Shown: positions 24,080-32,760, counted from the first letter of the stretch. The stretch: DNA of 64,000 nucleotides from Exiguobacterium sp. Helios (GCF_014524545.1 NZ_CP053557.1:645501-709500), one strand, 5' to 3'. Numbers and translations: made by a program. The notes: generated by a model from the sequence alone, not told the origin.

Positions 24080-24373
24080 ATGGGTGAAATCATTGTCAAT
24101 GCCGTTCTTACAGTCAAAGCAGGATTAGCTGATCAAGTCTTTCCGATTCTAAGTACAGTCTACAAAGCAGCGCAAAACGAGCCGGGCTGCCTACGTTATA
24201 CGTTACATCAATCGATTGAAAATGAACATCAGTTCATGCTCTATGAAGTCTACCAAGACGAAGCAGCACTTGAGGCTCATATTGCATCGGACCACTATAA
24301 AGCATACCGCGAACAAATTGAGTTGTATCTTGAGGATCGTCAAGTGACAAAGTATGTCGAGATGACATTCTAA
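24080..24373 (+). CDS. Antibiotic biosynthesis monooxygenase (ABM) domain protein
   Basis: A 97-residue single ABM/YgiN-type domain with NEPGCLRYTLHQSIENEHQFMLYEVYQDEAALEAHIASDHYKAY, the hallmark W/FxLYExYxDxxAxxxHxxSxHY pattern. Members are quinol monooxygenases or LsrG-like enzymes; the substrate cannot be assigned. It appears monocistronic, with GAGGAGGAATCAACAT before its ATG and a terminator just after. Confidence 0.85.
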   Translation: MGEIIVNAVLTVKAGLADQVFPILSTVYKAAQNEPGCLRYTLHQSIENEHQFMLYEVYQDEAALEAHIASDHYKAYREQIELYLEDRQVTKYVEMTF

Positions 24374-24380
24374 ATCAATG

Positions 24381-24425
24381 AAAGAAGGGCGTATGGATCC
24401 GGAAGGGTCCATACGCCTCTTTTTG
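24381..24425. terminator. Bidirectional terminator
   Basis: GGCGTATGGA ... TCCATACGCC followed by CTCTTTTTG separates the ABM gene (+) from the convergent wall-protein gene (-). Confidence 0.85.
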
Positions 24426-24427
24426 TG

Positions 24428-26980
24428 TTACATCGATTTGAAGCCAAGAAAGTGTTCCCGCCAACGCGGTTCATAGATCGAGTTGATTTGCAGCTGTGAG
24501 CCACCCGCATGAATGAAATATTCATTGTCGAGCATGATGCCGATATGCGATGGTCCATCCGTATACGTATTTTCGAAAAAGACGATATCCGATCGTTTCC
24601 CGCTACTGATTGTCGTCCGCCGGTTCGTAAAGAAAGCCCCGTACCAGTAACCACTGACGTTCGTCCGGCCGCCGTACTTTCCGGCTTCGTTCGTTGCATA
24701 GTGAATCAGTCCCGAACAATCAAAACCGCCGTTGGCTGCCGTTTGAGAACCCCACGTATACGGCGTTCCCAAGTGTTTCGCGGCTGCTTGGATTAACTTT
24801 TCACCACGCGATGTATTCTTCTGTGCGATCCGTGCATCCGTCTTGACGGTGACAGCGCTGACCGGCAGATAAACAGGTGACCAGCCGGACTGAATGACAT
24901 AAAAATTGCCGACCCGATACCGGGGATAGACGCGTTTTCCCTGTTCAATCAATCCGGCACTTTTCGGACTGACGGGTGTTGCAAAATAAGACGTCGTTGT
25001 TTTGACTGTGTAGATTTTTTGACGGTTGATTGCTTGTTGGGCGTAACGCATATCCGGTTTCGTCGTCCCGATGTATGGATTGATGATGTAACCGGTCGTT
25101 CCGTTCGGTAGGCGAACCTTCCAAAAGTCATCGTCAATCGCCTTTAGACCAATCAGTTTCGTGCCTTTGCTTAAATAACCGGCAGGGCGGCTATACGCGA
25201 CATCGGCTGAAAAGAGTGGGGTCTGATCAAAATGGACATAAAAGACCGTTCCGACTTTCGGACGCGCGACCGGTTTGTTTAAGCCGAGTTTGCTCGAGTC
25301 GACAAAACCAAACGTCGTACCGATCTTAACGCGGGTGTAATAGCCGCTTGTGCCGTAAATCGACAGCAGGGTATTTTTCTTCAGTGTACCGATTTTCCCT
25401 GTCAGACTGGCTTTCGGATGAACGACTAATTTATCTTCGAGGACGTAACGTGTTCCGGTGACATCATACAAATCCGGTTTTCTCGTCACAAGATCCGTTG
25501 TCTTGACGTAGCCGTACACCGATCCGACTTTGACGCGTGTATACACGCCACTTGTGCCGTAAATATCGATGGATTCCGCCCGTTTTATAGAGCGAAGAAC
25601 ATTTTTGGCTGTCGTATCTTTAAAGATCGATGTGTTTTTGTTCGCATAACGAAGTCCTGTTTTAACGAAGACTTTTGTTGGGGCAAGCGTATTTGTTAAG
25701 ACGTACGCATATTGTCCGCGGAATAAAATTCGGCTGTATGCACCGCTCGTTCCATAAACCGTCAGCAGGGTATTCGTCTGATGCTGCTTTAAGACGGGAC
25801 TGGATACATTGGGAGCAGAACGGATTGCTGTCGGTGTCTGAACGTATAAACGATTTGTTTTGGCATAGACTTTTAATGGAGCGAGCGTATTTGTCAAAAC
25901 GTACGCATATTGTCCGCGGAATAAGATCCGGCTGTACGCACCGCTCGTCCCGTAGACCGTCAGCAGGGTATTCGTCTGGTGTTCTTTTAAGACGGGACTC
26001 GATGCGTTGGGTGCTTGGCGGATTGGAGTAGGAGACTGGACATACAAACGGGCTGTTTGTGCAAAAAACTCCAAATCTCCTAACTGAGCTGTCAGGACAA
26101 ATCCATAGACACCGTTTAAGCGGACTCGTGTATAAGCACCGGATACACCGTAGATGTCGACTAATTGATTTTGTGCCAATGTCCCAAGCAGTTTCCCGGT
26201 CGCCGTAGCGGTTGGGTAGACGTTGGCAAGTTGTTGACTGTACTTTTTGCCGGTTGCTTCATACGAGACGACCGGTTTCGTTCCGAGGTGAGCCGTTAAG
26301 ACAAAAGCATATGTACCGTTCCACTCGATCCGGGTAAAAGTCCCTGACGTCCCGAACGTCTTGATGGAATCGTTTTGTTTCAACGTGGTGAGCGGTGTTC
26401 CAACTGCATCGGCTGTTGGATAAACCGACGTTTTTTCTTGAACGAACCGTTCACCGGTCATCGAGTACACAGGGGTTGTACTTAAATCCGCTGTCAGGAC
26501 GAACAGATAGCCGGTATCCTGTTTAATCCGGCTGAAGAGACCGACCTGACCGTATGTATCAAGCTGCTTATTTTGATCAAATGTTTGTGCTGTCGCCGTT
26601 GAAGAATCTGCTGCTGTATAAAGAACTGTGACCTTATTCGTATACCGGCTATCGATTCTTGGATATGTAGGTGTATCCGCTAATTGATCTGTCTTCACGA
26701 AACGATAGACGCCATCGAGCAGGATGCGTGTAAACAGACCTTCTGTCCCGAACGTCTCGACTTCAGTTGTGGCAGAAAGGGTAGCGACTGCTTCTGTACT
26801 TTCCGGTGTTTCGAAGACCGGGGTATCGGTTTGGGTAAACAGTTTACCGGTTGCAAGTTCCGTTTTCTCGTCGACGACCGTTTGCGAAATGTCTCCTTCT
26901 GCCAAGGCACTGATCGGGAATGAACTGAACAGCATGACGGAAGCAGCAAGTGTCGTGAACCATTTTTTTGAAAGAGGCAT
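24428..26980 (-). CDS. Secreted SH3-repeat protein with C-terminal NlpC/P60 peptidase
   Basis: An 850-residue exported cell-wall hydrolase candidate. Residues 1-28 form a signal peptide (KK, hydrophobic core, ALAEG cleavage region). About nine modules of 65-75 residues follow (roughly 44-645), each with the pattern LxxYGTSGxYTRVKxxxxYGYVxTxxL, typical of bacterial SH3-like wall-binding units. Modules 5 and 6 (307-372 and 373-438) are identical at about 57 of 66 positions. Residues about 722-850 are an NlpC/P60 domain with catalytic C755 (FDCSGLIH), H812 (GPSHIGIML) and H824 (YFIHAGG). It probably cleaves peptidoglycan stem peptides. It is transcribed alone. Confidence 0.9.
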   Translation of the reverse strand: MPLSKKWFTTLAASVMLFSSFPISALAEGDISQTVVDEKTELATGKLFTQTDTPVFETPESTEAVATLSATTEVETFGTEGLFTRILLDGVYRFVKTDQLADTPTYPRIDSRYTNKVTVLYTAADSSTATAQTFDQNKQLDTYGQVGLFSRIKQDTGYLFVLTADLSTTPVYSMTGERFVQEKTSVYPTADAVGTPLTTLKQNDSIKTFGTSGTFTRIEWNGTYAFVLTAHLGTKPVVSYEATGKKYSQQLANVYPTATATGKLLGTLAQNQLVDIYGVSGAYTRVRLNGVYGFVLTAQLGDLEFFAQTARLYVQSPTPIRQAPNASSPVLKEHQTNTLLTVYGTSGAYSRILFRGQYAYVLTNTLAPLKVYAKTNRLYVQTPTAIRSAPNVSSPVLKQHQTNTLLTVYGTSGAYSRILFRGQYAYVLTNTLAPTKVFVKTGLRYANKNTSIFKDTTAKNVLRSIKRAESIDIYGTSGVYTRVKVGSVYGYVKTTDLVTRKPDLYDVTGTRYVLEDKLVVHPKASLTGKIGTLKKNTLLSIYGTSGYYTRVKIGTTFGFVDSSKLGLNKPVARPKVGTVFYVHFDQTPLFSADVAYSRPAGYLSKGTKLIGLKAIDDDFWKVRLPNGTTGYIINPYIGTTKPDMRYAQQAINRQKIYTVKTTTSYFATPVSPKSAGLIEQGKRVYPRYRVGNFYVIQSGWSPVYLPVSAVTVKTDARIAQKNTSRGEKLIQAAAKHLGTPYTWGSQTAANGGFDCSGLIHYATNEAGKYGGRTNVSGYWYGAFFTNRRTTISSGKRSDIVFFENTYTDGPSHIGIMLDNEYFIHAGGSQLQINSIYEPRWREHFLGFKSM
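25667..26062 (-). repeat. Two tandem 198-bp repeats encoding SH3 modules 5 and 6
   Basis: Bases 25865-26062 and 25667-25864 encode consecutive 66-residue modules. They share long identical stretches, including the region coding TNTLLTVYGTSGAYSRILF. This indicates recent duplication or gene conversion. Confidence 0.85.
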
Positions 26981-27111
26981 CGTATGTAAAACTCCATTTC
27001 TCTAGAAAATTAATTTTTACTCCAGTTAAAACTAAGTTTACCATGTTCATTTTTAAAGGTGTAAAAAGATATCAAAAAAAGTCAATCATCAACCAAATGC
27101 TATACAAGGAA

Positions 27112-27160
27112 ATGAAAAACCGGTCCCTCCTGGATAAGAGGCACCGGTCTGGTTTATTTT
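27112..27160 (-). terminator. Terminator of the GNAT acetyltransferase gene
   Basis: On the minus strand ACCGGTGCCTC pairs with GAGGGACCGGT (ACCGGT at 27119-27124 and 27143-27148), followed by TTTTTCATTT. Confidence 0.75.
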
Positions 27161-27711
27161 TAATCGTCTTCATGGTCGACCTGCCACTCCCAATCGAGCA
27201 TGCCGTAAATGAGGGAATCGCGCCAATGGTCTTCGAGATAAACCGTTTCGCGGAGTTGACCTTCTTTCGTCATCCCGACTTTCTGGAGGACACGTTCTGA
27301 AGCGACGTTTCGCGGATCACATGTTGCTGTAATCCGGTGTAACTCCAGTTTCTCGAATCCGAATTCGAGTAAAAATGCGGCAACGGATGTCGCATAGCCG
27401 TTTCCCCATTCATCCGGCGACAGAATGTAACCGATCTCCGCCGTTTTGTGTTCGGTATCGGTGATCACCAGTTCACCGGCTCCAATCACACGATCATCCG
27501 GGAAGGTGACGGCGAAGACATACCGGCGGCGCGGATTCTCAAGTTCGCTTTCAAGTGCGTCATGAATAAATTGTTTGCTGTCACTTTCGGAGTTGGGTCC
27601 CCACGATTGATACTGACTGACGATGGGTTTTGAGGCATAGGCATGGACAGCTTCTAAATCTTCTGGAGTAAAACGACGGATCCGTAGTTGCTCATTGATT
27701 TTGTAGCGCAT
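27160..27711 (-). CDS. GNAT-family N-acetyltransferase (RimJ/RimL type)
   Basis: A 183-residue acetyltransferase: LRIRRFTPEDLEAVHAYASKP at the start, the acetyl-CoA loop DEWGNGYATSVAAFLLEFGF, and LHRITATCDPRNVASERVLQKVGMTKEG, which is typical of the RimJ/RimL and ribosomal-protein acetyltransferase branch. The target is unknown. The frame is open back to 27981, but GAGGAGGAG before the ATG at 27711 sets the start. It is divergent from the guanidine riboswitch. Confidence 0.87.
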   Translation of the reverse strand: MRYKINEQLRIRRFTPEDLEAVHAYASKPIVSQYQSWGPNSESDSKQFIHDALESELENPRRRYVFAVTFPDDRVIGAGELVITDTEHKTAEIGYILSPDEWGNGYATSVAAFLLEFGFEKLELHRITATCDPRNVASERVLQKVGMTKEGQLRETVYLEDHWRDSLIYGMLDWEWQVDHEDD

Positions 27712-27775
27712 GATGGACTCCTCCTCTATAGTTGACTCTTTATAAGATATTGGCTGTTCAGCCGGATTTTCCTGT

Positions 27776-27804
27776 TTGACAGGCAAAATCGGGCGTGCTA
27801 AAGT
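27776..27804 (+). promoter_or_regulatory. Promoter of the guanidine-regulated exporter operon
   Basis: TTGACA (27776-27781) and TAAAGT (27799-27804) are separated by 17 bases and lie just before the riboswitch. Confidence 0.65.
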
Positions 27805-27827
27805 CGGGATATCGAATGAACAGAATA

Positions 27828-27912
27828 GTAATCCTCTAGGGTTCCGTTCGGCTGGACCAAGGGAGGAACATAAGGGGAACCTTATGCAACGGAGGGATAA
27901 AAGCCCGGGAGT
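27828..27912 (+). promoter_or_regulatory. Guanidine-I (ykkC) riboswitch
   Basis: The sequence CTCTAGGGTTCCG ... GGCTGGACC-AAG-GGAGG ... ACGGAGGGATAAAAGCCC carries the conserved blocks of the ykkC class: the UCUAGGGUUCCG hairpin, the CUGGACC segment and the ACGG-(N)-GGGAUAAAAGCCCGGGAG 3' block. It overlaps the following terminator, as expected for an ON switch that senses guanidinium. Confidence 0.9.
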
Positions 27913-27946
27913 AAAGCGTTTAGGCGCTTGCTCCCGGGCTTTTTTG
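27902..27946 (+). terminator. Expression-platform terminator of the guanidine-I riboswitch
   Basis: AGCCCGGGAG pairs with CTCCCGGGCT and is followed by TTTTTTG. The left strand is part of the riboswitch 3' conserved block. Confidence 0.88.
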
Positions 27947-27974
27947 TTTGATTCGAAACAGAGGAGGAAACAAC

Positions 27975-28304
27975 ATGGCAAAATATTGGTTAAGCATCAT
28001 CCTGGCATCCTTTTTTGAAGTCGGTTGGGTCATCGGATTAAAACACGCAGCGACCCCACTCGAGTGGGGAGCGACGATTGTCAGCATCATCGTCAGCTTC
28101 ACGGTGTTAATCAAGGTCAGTAATCATCTGCCGGTCGGAACGGTCTATGCGGTGTTCGTCGGACTCGGAACAGCGGGTACGGTCGTAACGGATATCGTCT
28201 TATTCGGTCAGTCGGCATCCATCATCAAGTTGATGTTGATTGCAGTCCTGTTAGTGGGTGTGATTGGTTTGAAATTAGTCAGTGGGGAGGGGGAACAACA
28301 ATGA
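27975..28304 (+). CDS. SMR-family guanidinium exporter subunit (YkkC-like)
   Basis: A 109-residue four-helix small multidrug resistance protein with the conserved membrane glutamate in ASFFEVGWVIGLKHA and the GTVYAVFVGLGTAGTVV segment. Control by a guanidine-I riboswitch and pairing with a second SMR gene point to guanidinium export by a heterodimer, as for YkkCD-type pairs. GAGGAGGAAACAAC selects the ATG at 27975. The two genes overlap by ATGA. Confidence 0.9.
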   Translation: MAKYWLSIILASFFEVGWVIGLKHAATPLEWGATIVSIIVSFTVLIKVSNHLPVGTVYAVFVGLGTAGTVVTDIVLFGQSASIIKLMLIAVLLVGVIGLKLVSGEGEQQ

Positions 28305-28618
28305 GTTGGTTCTATTTGATTCTGGCAGGACTATTTGAAATGTTAGGTGTCGTCCTGATCAATACGTTTAATCAGCAAAAAAACACCAAAAATCTGTTGT
28401 TGATGTTCGCTGGTTTTGGTCTCAGTTTTTTATTCCTCACTTTGGCGATGAATGAGCTGCCGATGGGGACGGCCTATGCGGTGTGGACCGGAATTGGAGC
28501 AGCAGGCGGTACGATTCTCAGCATGATTTTTTACAACGAAGCGAAGGATTGGAAACGGATTGTTTGTATCGGTTTAATTCTCAGTGCGACGATCGGTTTG
28601 AAGCTGGTCGGAGAATAA
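28301..28618 (+). CDS. SMR-family guanidinium exporter subunit (YkkD-like)
   Basis: The 105-residue partner of the preceding gene has the membrane glutamate (LAGLFEMLGVVLINTF) and GTAYAVWTGIGAAGGTILSM. The two halves differ in charge distribution, as needed for dual-topology heterodimers. A four-base overlap couples translation. No terminator is obvious in the short gap before the next gene. Confidence 0.9.
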   Translation: MSWFYLILAGLFEMLGVVLINTFNQQKNTKNLLLMFAGFGLSFLFLTLAMNELPMGTAYAVWTGIGAAGGTILSMIFYNEAKDWKRIVCIGLILSATIGLKLVGE

Positions 28619-28741
28619 ACATATCATTTAGATTACTTTTCCTGTTTGAGCCGACTGGGTGGCATATTTTAGCTGAAAAAAGGAAATACTCCTTATAAGA
28701 CAAGTACGTCATTAAATTCGTGCATAAGGGGATGGATTGGT

Positions 28742-29497
28742 ATGAAAACGAAACAGTATATCGGAACGTTTTATAAAGAAGAAGAACTGATTTCAAAAAT
28801 GGATGAGTTGCATCAGCAAGGTCATCGCGAAGAAGATTTTTATATCATCGTTAAAGAAAAATCGAATCTTCAACTGGTCCGCAGTCAGATGGACGCGGAA
28901 ATCGCGACGACGAAACCGTCGTGGATTGACCGGATTCGCGGGAATCAGGGACGTGATCAGGAAGTAAATGATCTGTTTGGTTCACTCGATTTACCGGCGG
29001 ATCAAGTCGAGGTCCATAAGACGGAAGTCGAAGGCGGTGGATTCGTTCTGTTACTGGAAGTTCAGGACATTCAGTTCGATCCCCACTTAAACACGGACAA
29101 TACACATCCTGACGTCAAAGTACGTTACGGCAGTTACGAAGAAACGCATACATCGGACGATGCCAATTCAAATGCCCAACTCGGATCGGGAAATCCGCTT
29201 GATGTCGATAAAGACTCAAAAGAAGAACACGCGGAGATTGATTTGCACCGTGCGGGTACGGATAAGATGCCGCAAGACGAAGAAGCCATTCATCATGCCA
29301 AGTTAAAAGAAGATCGTAAACCGGATATCGCGATGCGCCGGGACGATGATTTTAAGCGTCCGGAGTGGGAAGAACAAAAAGTACGTCACGAAGAACAGCA
29401 GGACGGGAAAAAAGACGACATCCACCGTCCGAACCGTTCGGCGGATCATTCCGATGATTTAGCAAAACAAGATCACGGAAATGATTTGGACCGTTAA
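28742..29497 (+). CDS. YflT-domain general stress protein with long hydrophilic tail
   Basis: A 251-residue protein. The first 110 residues form a YflT/GsP17M-like domain (YIGTFYKEEELISKMDELHQQGHREEDFYIIVKEKSNLQLVRSQ). The remaining 140 are strongly charged, poor in hydrophobic residues and likely disordered (many D, E, K, H), resembling desiccation-protective tails. It ends GNDLDR, a sequence type that recurs as a repeat at the end of the other YflT protein at 59406. AAGGGGATGGATTGGT precedes the ATG. No clear sigma-B promoter was found. Confidence 0.8.
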   Translation: MKTKQYIGTFYKEEELISKMDELHQQGHREEDFYIIVKEKSNLQLVRSQMDAEIATTKPSWIDRIRGNQGRDQEVNDLFGSLDLPADQVEVHKTEVEGGGFVLLLEVQDIQFDPHLNTDNTHPDVKVRYGSYEETHTSDDANSNAQLGSGNPLDVDKDSKEEHAEIDLHRAGTDKMPQDEEAIHHAKLKEDRKPDIAMRRDDDFKRPEWEEQKVRHEEQQDGKKDDIHRPNRSADHSDDLAKQDHGNDLDR

Positions 29498-29500
29498 TGC

Positions 29501-29538
29501 ATACAAAAAGGCTGACGCTCATGTCAGCCTTTTTGTAT
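29501..29538. terminator. Bidirectional terminator
   Basis: A 16-bp perfect inverted repeat ATACAAAAAGGCTGAC ... GTCAGCCTTTTTGTAT lies between the convergent stress-protein and aldo/keto reductase genes. Confidence 0.9.
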
Positions 29539-29570
29539 GGGGCGATGTTTACGTTGATGTAAGCCTCGTC

Positions 29571-30395
29571 TTATTTTTTATGCATGTCGTCCGGATTCGA
29601 GCCGGTCCGCTCATTCCGATTGAGCTGATCGATTTGTCGCATGTCATCCGGTGATAACACAAAATCAAAGATGTCCAAGTTTTCCTGAATCCGGCTTGGT
29701 GTGACGGATTTCGGGATCGCGATGATGTCATGCTGAAGATGCCAACGGAGAACGACTTGAGCAGGTGTCTTACCGTGACGTGCCGCGATGTCTGTGATGA
29801 CCGGGTCTGTTAAGGCATCGCGTCCCTTCATCAACGGGCTCCAGGCTTCGACGACAATCCCGTTCTTTTGGCAAAATGCGCGAATCGCTTCCTGACTTAA
29901 GAACGGATGCAGTTCGATTTGATTGACGGCAGGGACGACGGTTCCTTCTTCCAATACCCGTGTTAAATGCGGAATGTGGAAATTCGATACTCCGATCGCT
30001 TTTGTTTTGCCATCTCGATACAGCTGTTCTAAAGCACGCCACGTATCCATATACAAATCCTCGTCCGGCATCGGCCAATGAATTAAGTATAAATCAACGT
30101 AATCAACCCCGAGCTTTTGGAGACTGGTTTCAAACGCGGCCAGTGTCCGTTCATAACCTTGATCCTTATTCCAAACCTTTGTCGTCAAAAAGATATCTTC
30201 CCGTGGAATCCCCGAATCCTTTAAGGCGCGACCGACACCGGCCTCGTTTTCATAAATCATTGCCGTATCAATGGAACGGTAGCCGACCCGTAAAGCTTCC
30301 CGCACCGCTTCATACACTTCCTGTTCCGGGACTTTAAACACACCGTATCCGAGTTGCGGCATGACCACCCCATTGTTCAACGTAACGAATTCCAT
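29571..30395 (-). CDS. Aldo/keto reductase (YvgN/YtbE-like, glyoxal/2,5-diketogluconate reductase group)
   Basis: A 274-residue NADPH-dependent TIM-barrel reductase. The catalytic tetrad is visible as D and Y in SIDTAMIYENEAGVGRAL, K in FLTTKVWN and H in DLYLIHWPMP; IPKSVTPSRIQEN is the NADPH-binding segment. These enzymes reduce methylglyoxal and other carbonyls. It is transcribed alone with GGGGGAATTCAA before the ATG. Confidence 0.92.
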   Translation of the reverse strand: MEFVTLNNGVVMPQLGYGVFKVPEQEVYEAVREALRVGYRSIDTAMIYENEAGVGRALKDSGIPREDIFLTTKVWNKDQGYERTLAAFETSLQKLGVDYVDLYLIHWPMPDEDLYMDTWRALEQLYRDGKTKAIGVSNFHIPHLTRVLEEGTVVPAVNQIELHPFLSQEAIRAFCQKNGIVVEAWSPLMKGRDALTDPVITDIAARHGKTPAQVVLRWHLQHDIIAIPKSVTPSRIQENLDIFDFVLSPDDMRQIDQLNRNERTGSNPDDMHKK

Positions 30396-30474
30396 TTGAA
30401 TTCCCCCTTAAGATAATAATCCTGTCTTACCCAGTTTACGCTTTTCACTTTCGAAAATCGAATCAAAGGAAGGG

Positions 30475-30503
30475 TTGAATTGGCACAAGGAAATCCGTAT
30501 ACT
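30475..30503 (+). promoter_or_regulatory. Promoter of the iron-containing alcohol dehydrogenase gene
   Basis: TTGAAT and TATACT are separated by 17 bases, about 30 bases before the ATG. Confidence 0.6.
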
Positions 30504-30533
30504 GAGCGTTAACAAATAATGGGAGGGATCAGG

Positions 30534-31559
30534 ATGATTCGTCAAGCCGTTTTACAATACATACACGAAGAACAAGCCGTCGATCGGCTTTCAGAACTGT
30601 TACGGGGGAGAAAAGCGGTGCTGATTCACGGTGAACAGGCATTAAAATCGTCCGAACAGTATTTGCCGGAATTGCCGAAGCTGCTGTTTTCCGGACATTG
30701 TACAGATCAGCAGGTAATAGAGCTTACAGAACAATGTGCCGCGTACGAAATGATCATCGCTCTTGGCGGCGGGTCCGTCATTGATACGGCCAAACAAGTG
30801 GCCGTCAAACGAAATTGCCCGTTGATTGTCATTCCGACGATCGTCTCGAACTGTGCCCCGTGGACACCCCTTAGTGTCATGTATGATGAACGGGGTCGGT
30901 ACCTTCGTTTTGACACGATTCCTGTCGTCATTGAAGCATTATTGCTCGACCATCGGATTTTAGCAGCCAGTCCATATGATTATTTTGTTGCCGGACTGGT
31001 CGATACATTAGCGAAATGGTACGAAGCCCGGGCGCTGAGCGGATCGACTTCTGACCATCCTGTCGTCGAATCGGCCTTACGGATGGCAGAACACTGTAAA
31101 CGATTAATTTTGCAGACACCGATCAGTCCAAAACAATTTCAGGAGTATTCGTCCCCGATTCAACATCTGGTGGAGACGGTCATTCCGCTTGCCGGAAGTG
31201 TCGGTGGATTCGGTGACGAAGCAACACGTGGGGCGATTGGTCACGGTGTTCATAATGCGTTATCTCCGTTCCCGTCGACGAACCGGATTTTACACGGAAG
31301 TAAAGTCGGTTACGGCTTGTTGATTCAGGAGTTATTGTTAGGTGAAACAGTGTCCTATACAGAGTTGCGAGAGTATTTGATTGAAAACAAACAACCGACG
31401 ACGAGTACAAATCTAGGATTGACGGAAGCGGAGCGAGCCGACTTGGCGCAACGAATTGGTCAGGAACCGCTCTGTCAACTGATTGCGACGGATTGGTCGA
31501 AGGCGACCGTTCTTTCGGCCTTAATGAAAAATGACCGGGAAGCAGTACTCATATCTTGA
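30534..31559 (+). CDS. Iron-containing alcohol dehydrogenase (glycerol-dehydrogenase-like)
   Basis: A 341-residue member of the GldA/YbdH branch. IALGGGSVIDTAKQVA is the NAD-binding loop, PTIVSNCAPWTPLSVMYDE is the nucleotide-contacting region, and metal ligands are in GLVDTLAKWYEA (Asp), GAIGHGVHNAL (His) and RILHGSKVGYG (His). It probably oxidises a hydroxy-carboxylate or polyol; the substrate is unclear. GGGAGGGATCAGG selects the ATG at 30534. Confidence 0.87.
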   Translation: MIRQAVLQYIHEEQAVDRLSELLRGRKAVLIHGEQALKSSEQYLPELPKLLFSGHCTDQQVIELTEQCAAYEMIIALGGGSVIDTAKQVAVKRNCPLIVIPTIVSNCAPWTPLSVMYDERGRYLRFDTIPVVIEALLLDHRILAASPYDYFVAGLVDTLAKWYEARALSGSTSDHPVVESALRMAEHCKRLILQTPISPKQFQEYSSPIQHLVETVIPLAGSVGGFGDEATRGAIGHGVHNALSPFPSTNRILHGSKVGYGLLIQELLLGETVSYTELREYLIENKQPTTSTNLGLTEAERADLAQRIGQEPLCQLIATDWSKATVLSALMKNDREAVLIS

Positions 31560-31572
31560 TGGAAATATAAGA

Positions 31573-31610
31573 TAAAGCCCCTCTCCTCGAAGCGGAGGAG
31601 AGGGGCTTTA
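31573..31610. terminator. Bidirectional terminator
   Basis: A 16-bp perfect GC-rich inverted repeat TAAAGCCCCTCTCCTC ... GAGGAGAGGGGCTTTA lies between convergent genes. Confidence 0.9.
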
Positions 31611-31613
31611 CGA

Positions 31614-32576
31614 TTACTGTGCTTTTGCCAGTTCTGAGTACGGTGCGGGACGGCCGAGCAGATAACCTTGTCCGAGATCAAATCCAAGTTCGCGGCAGAG
31701 ATCGAGTTCTTCCTGACGTTCGATGCCTTCCGCAAGAATCTGAATCCCCATCTCTTTTGTTAAATGACGCGCTTTTCGTAAAAAGGCTTCATTTTCTGTT
31801 ACAGTGTCACAGTTTGAGATGAAGGCACGATCAATTTTGACATAATCCGGTTGGAGTAACGACAACATATCAAGCGTCGAGAAGCCGGCACCGACATCAT
31901 CGAGTGCTACTTGGATGCCTTGTTTTTTATATTGTTCGAAGACATGTTTCAAGTGATTGACGTCTTCGATTTTTTCCGTCTCGACGACTTCGAACACGAG
32001 CCGGCTTGGATCCACGTTATACCGTTCGACGATTTCGAACGTATGACGCAGGCAGTACTCCGGATTGTAGATGGTCGAAGGGAGGAAGTTAATAAAGGTT
32101 TTTTGCGTTCCACCGACCAGATGTGTTGCCCGAATCGCTTCTTCACGCGCCCGTTGATCGAGTCGGGAATGAAGCCCCATTTTGGAAGCGGTCGAAAAGA
32201 GCAGACCCGGGGACATCGGAATCGTTTGGTCAGCGGCCCGAAGCAACGCTTCATTCGCAAAAAGTGAGTTGTCTTGAATGTTGAAGATTGGTTGCAGATG
32301 ACTCGTCATGATGCCGTTTTGAATGAAATCAATGGCTTGTCGGCTCTTCAACTGTTCGAGCAAAACAGAAGCTGCAAGTACAGGTGTCACGAGACGTGAT
32401 CCGTTCGCCCGGCAGGAAACCGGAAAATCCCCAATCTGTAACGTAGAGCTAAGGATTTGTTCCAACTGCTCAAATGAACTGTAAGAAAATACTTCTGGCG
32501 CAGGCGATTGAATATGTAAAGAACCGGCCTCGATAAAACGGATTGTTGTTGTACATTCGGCGCAAGGATGCCACAT
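31614..32576 (-). CDS. EAL-domain cyclic-di-GMP phosphodiesterase
   Basis: A 320-residue protein whose last 240 residues form an EAL domain that hydrolyses c-di-GMP. Catalytic positions look intact: NEALLRA, FINFLPSTI, FEVVETEKI, ALDDVGAGFSTLDML, YVKIDRAFI, ILAEGIERQEEL and LGQGYLLGRP. The first 80 residues start MWHPCAEC, a compact His-Cys-Cys set that might bind metal, and contain no membrane segment or known sensor. It stands alone, with no GGDEF gene nearby. Confidence 0.88.
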   Translation of the reverse strand: MWHPCAECTTTIRFIEAGSLHIQSPAPEVFSYSSFEQLEQILSSTLQIGDFPVSCRANGSRLVTPVLAASVLLEQLKSRQAIDFIQNGIMTSHLQPIFNIQDNSLFANEALLRAADQTIPMSPGLLFSTASKMGLHSRLDQRAREEAIRATHLVGGTQKTFINFLPSTIYNPEYCLRHTFEIVERYNVDPSRLVFEVVETEKIEDVNHLKHVFEQYKKQGIQVALDDVGAGFSTLDMLSLLQPDYVKIDRAFISNCDTVTENEAFLRKARHLTKEMGIQILAEGIERQEELDLCRELGFDLGQGYLLGRPAPYSELAKAQ

Positions 32577-32710
32577 GAATGGGTGTCCACCTCTCTTGGT
32601 AAAATACGTCTGTAAAAGATGTATTTATTAAATTAGTTAAAGTCTTTACCCGAAGATAATCTATAAATAAACCTGATATCAACTATTTGTCCTTCAATTG
32701 ACCAAAGTAA

Positions 32711-32760
32711 AAAAAAGATAGGTACAGTTCATCTTTTGATGAACCATCCTGTCTTTTTTA
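32711..32760 (-). terminator. Terminator of the lemA-TPM-DUF1294 operon
   Basis: A nested inverted repeat AAAAAAGATAGG...AGTTCATC / GATGAAC...CCTGTCTTTTTT lies after the DUF1294 stop, with T-runs on both strands. Confidence 0.75.

Noticed and set aside
24509-26031. Several open frames of about 90-120 codons antisense to the wall-protein gene
   Set aside because: They are shadows of the 850-residue gene with no ribosome binding sites or family features.
27712-27981. N-terminal extension of the acetyltransferase by 90 codons
   Set aside because: It runs antisense over the guanidine-I riboswitch; a ribosome binding site marks the ATG at 27711.
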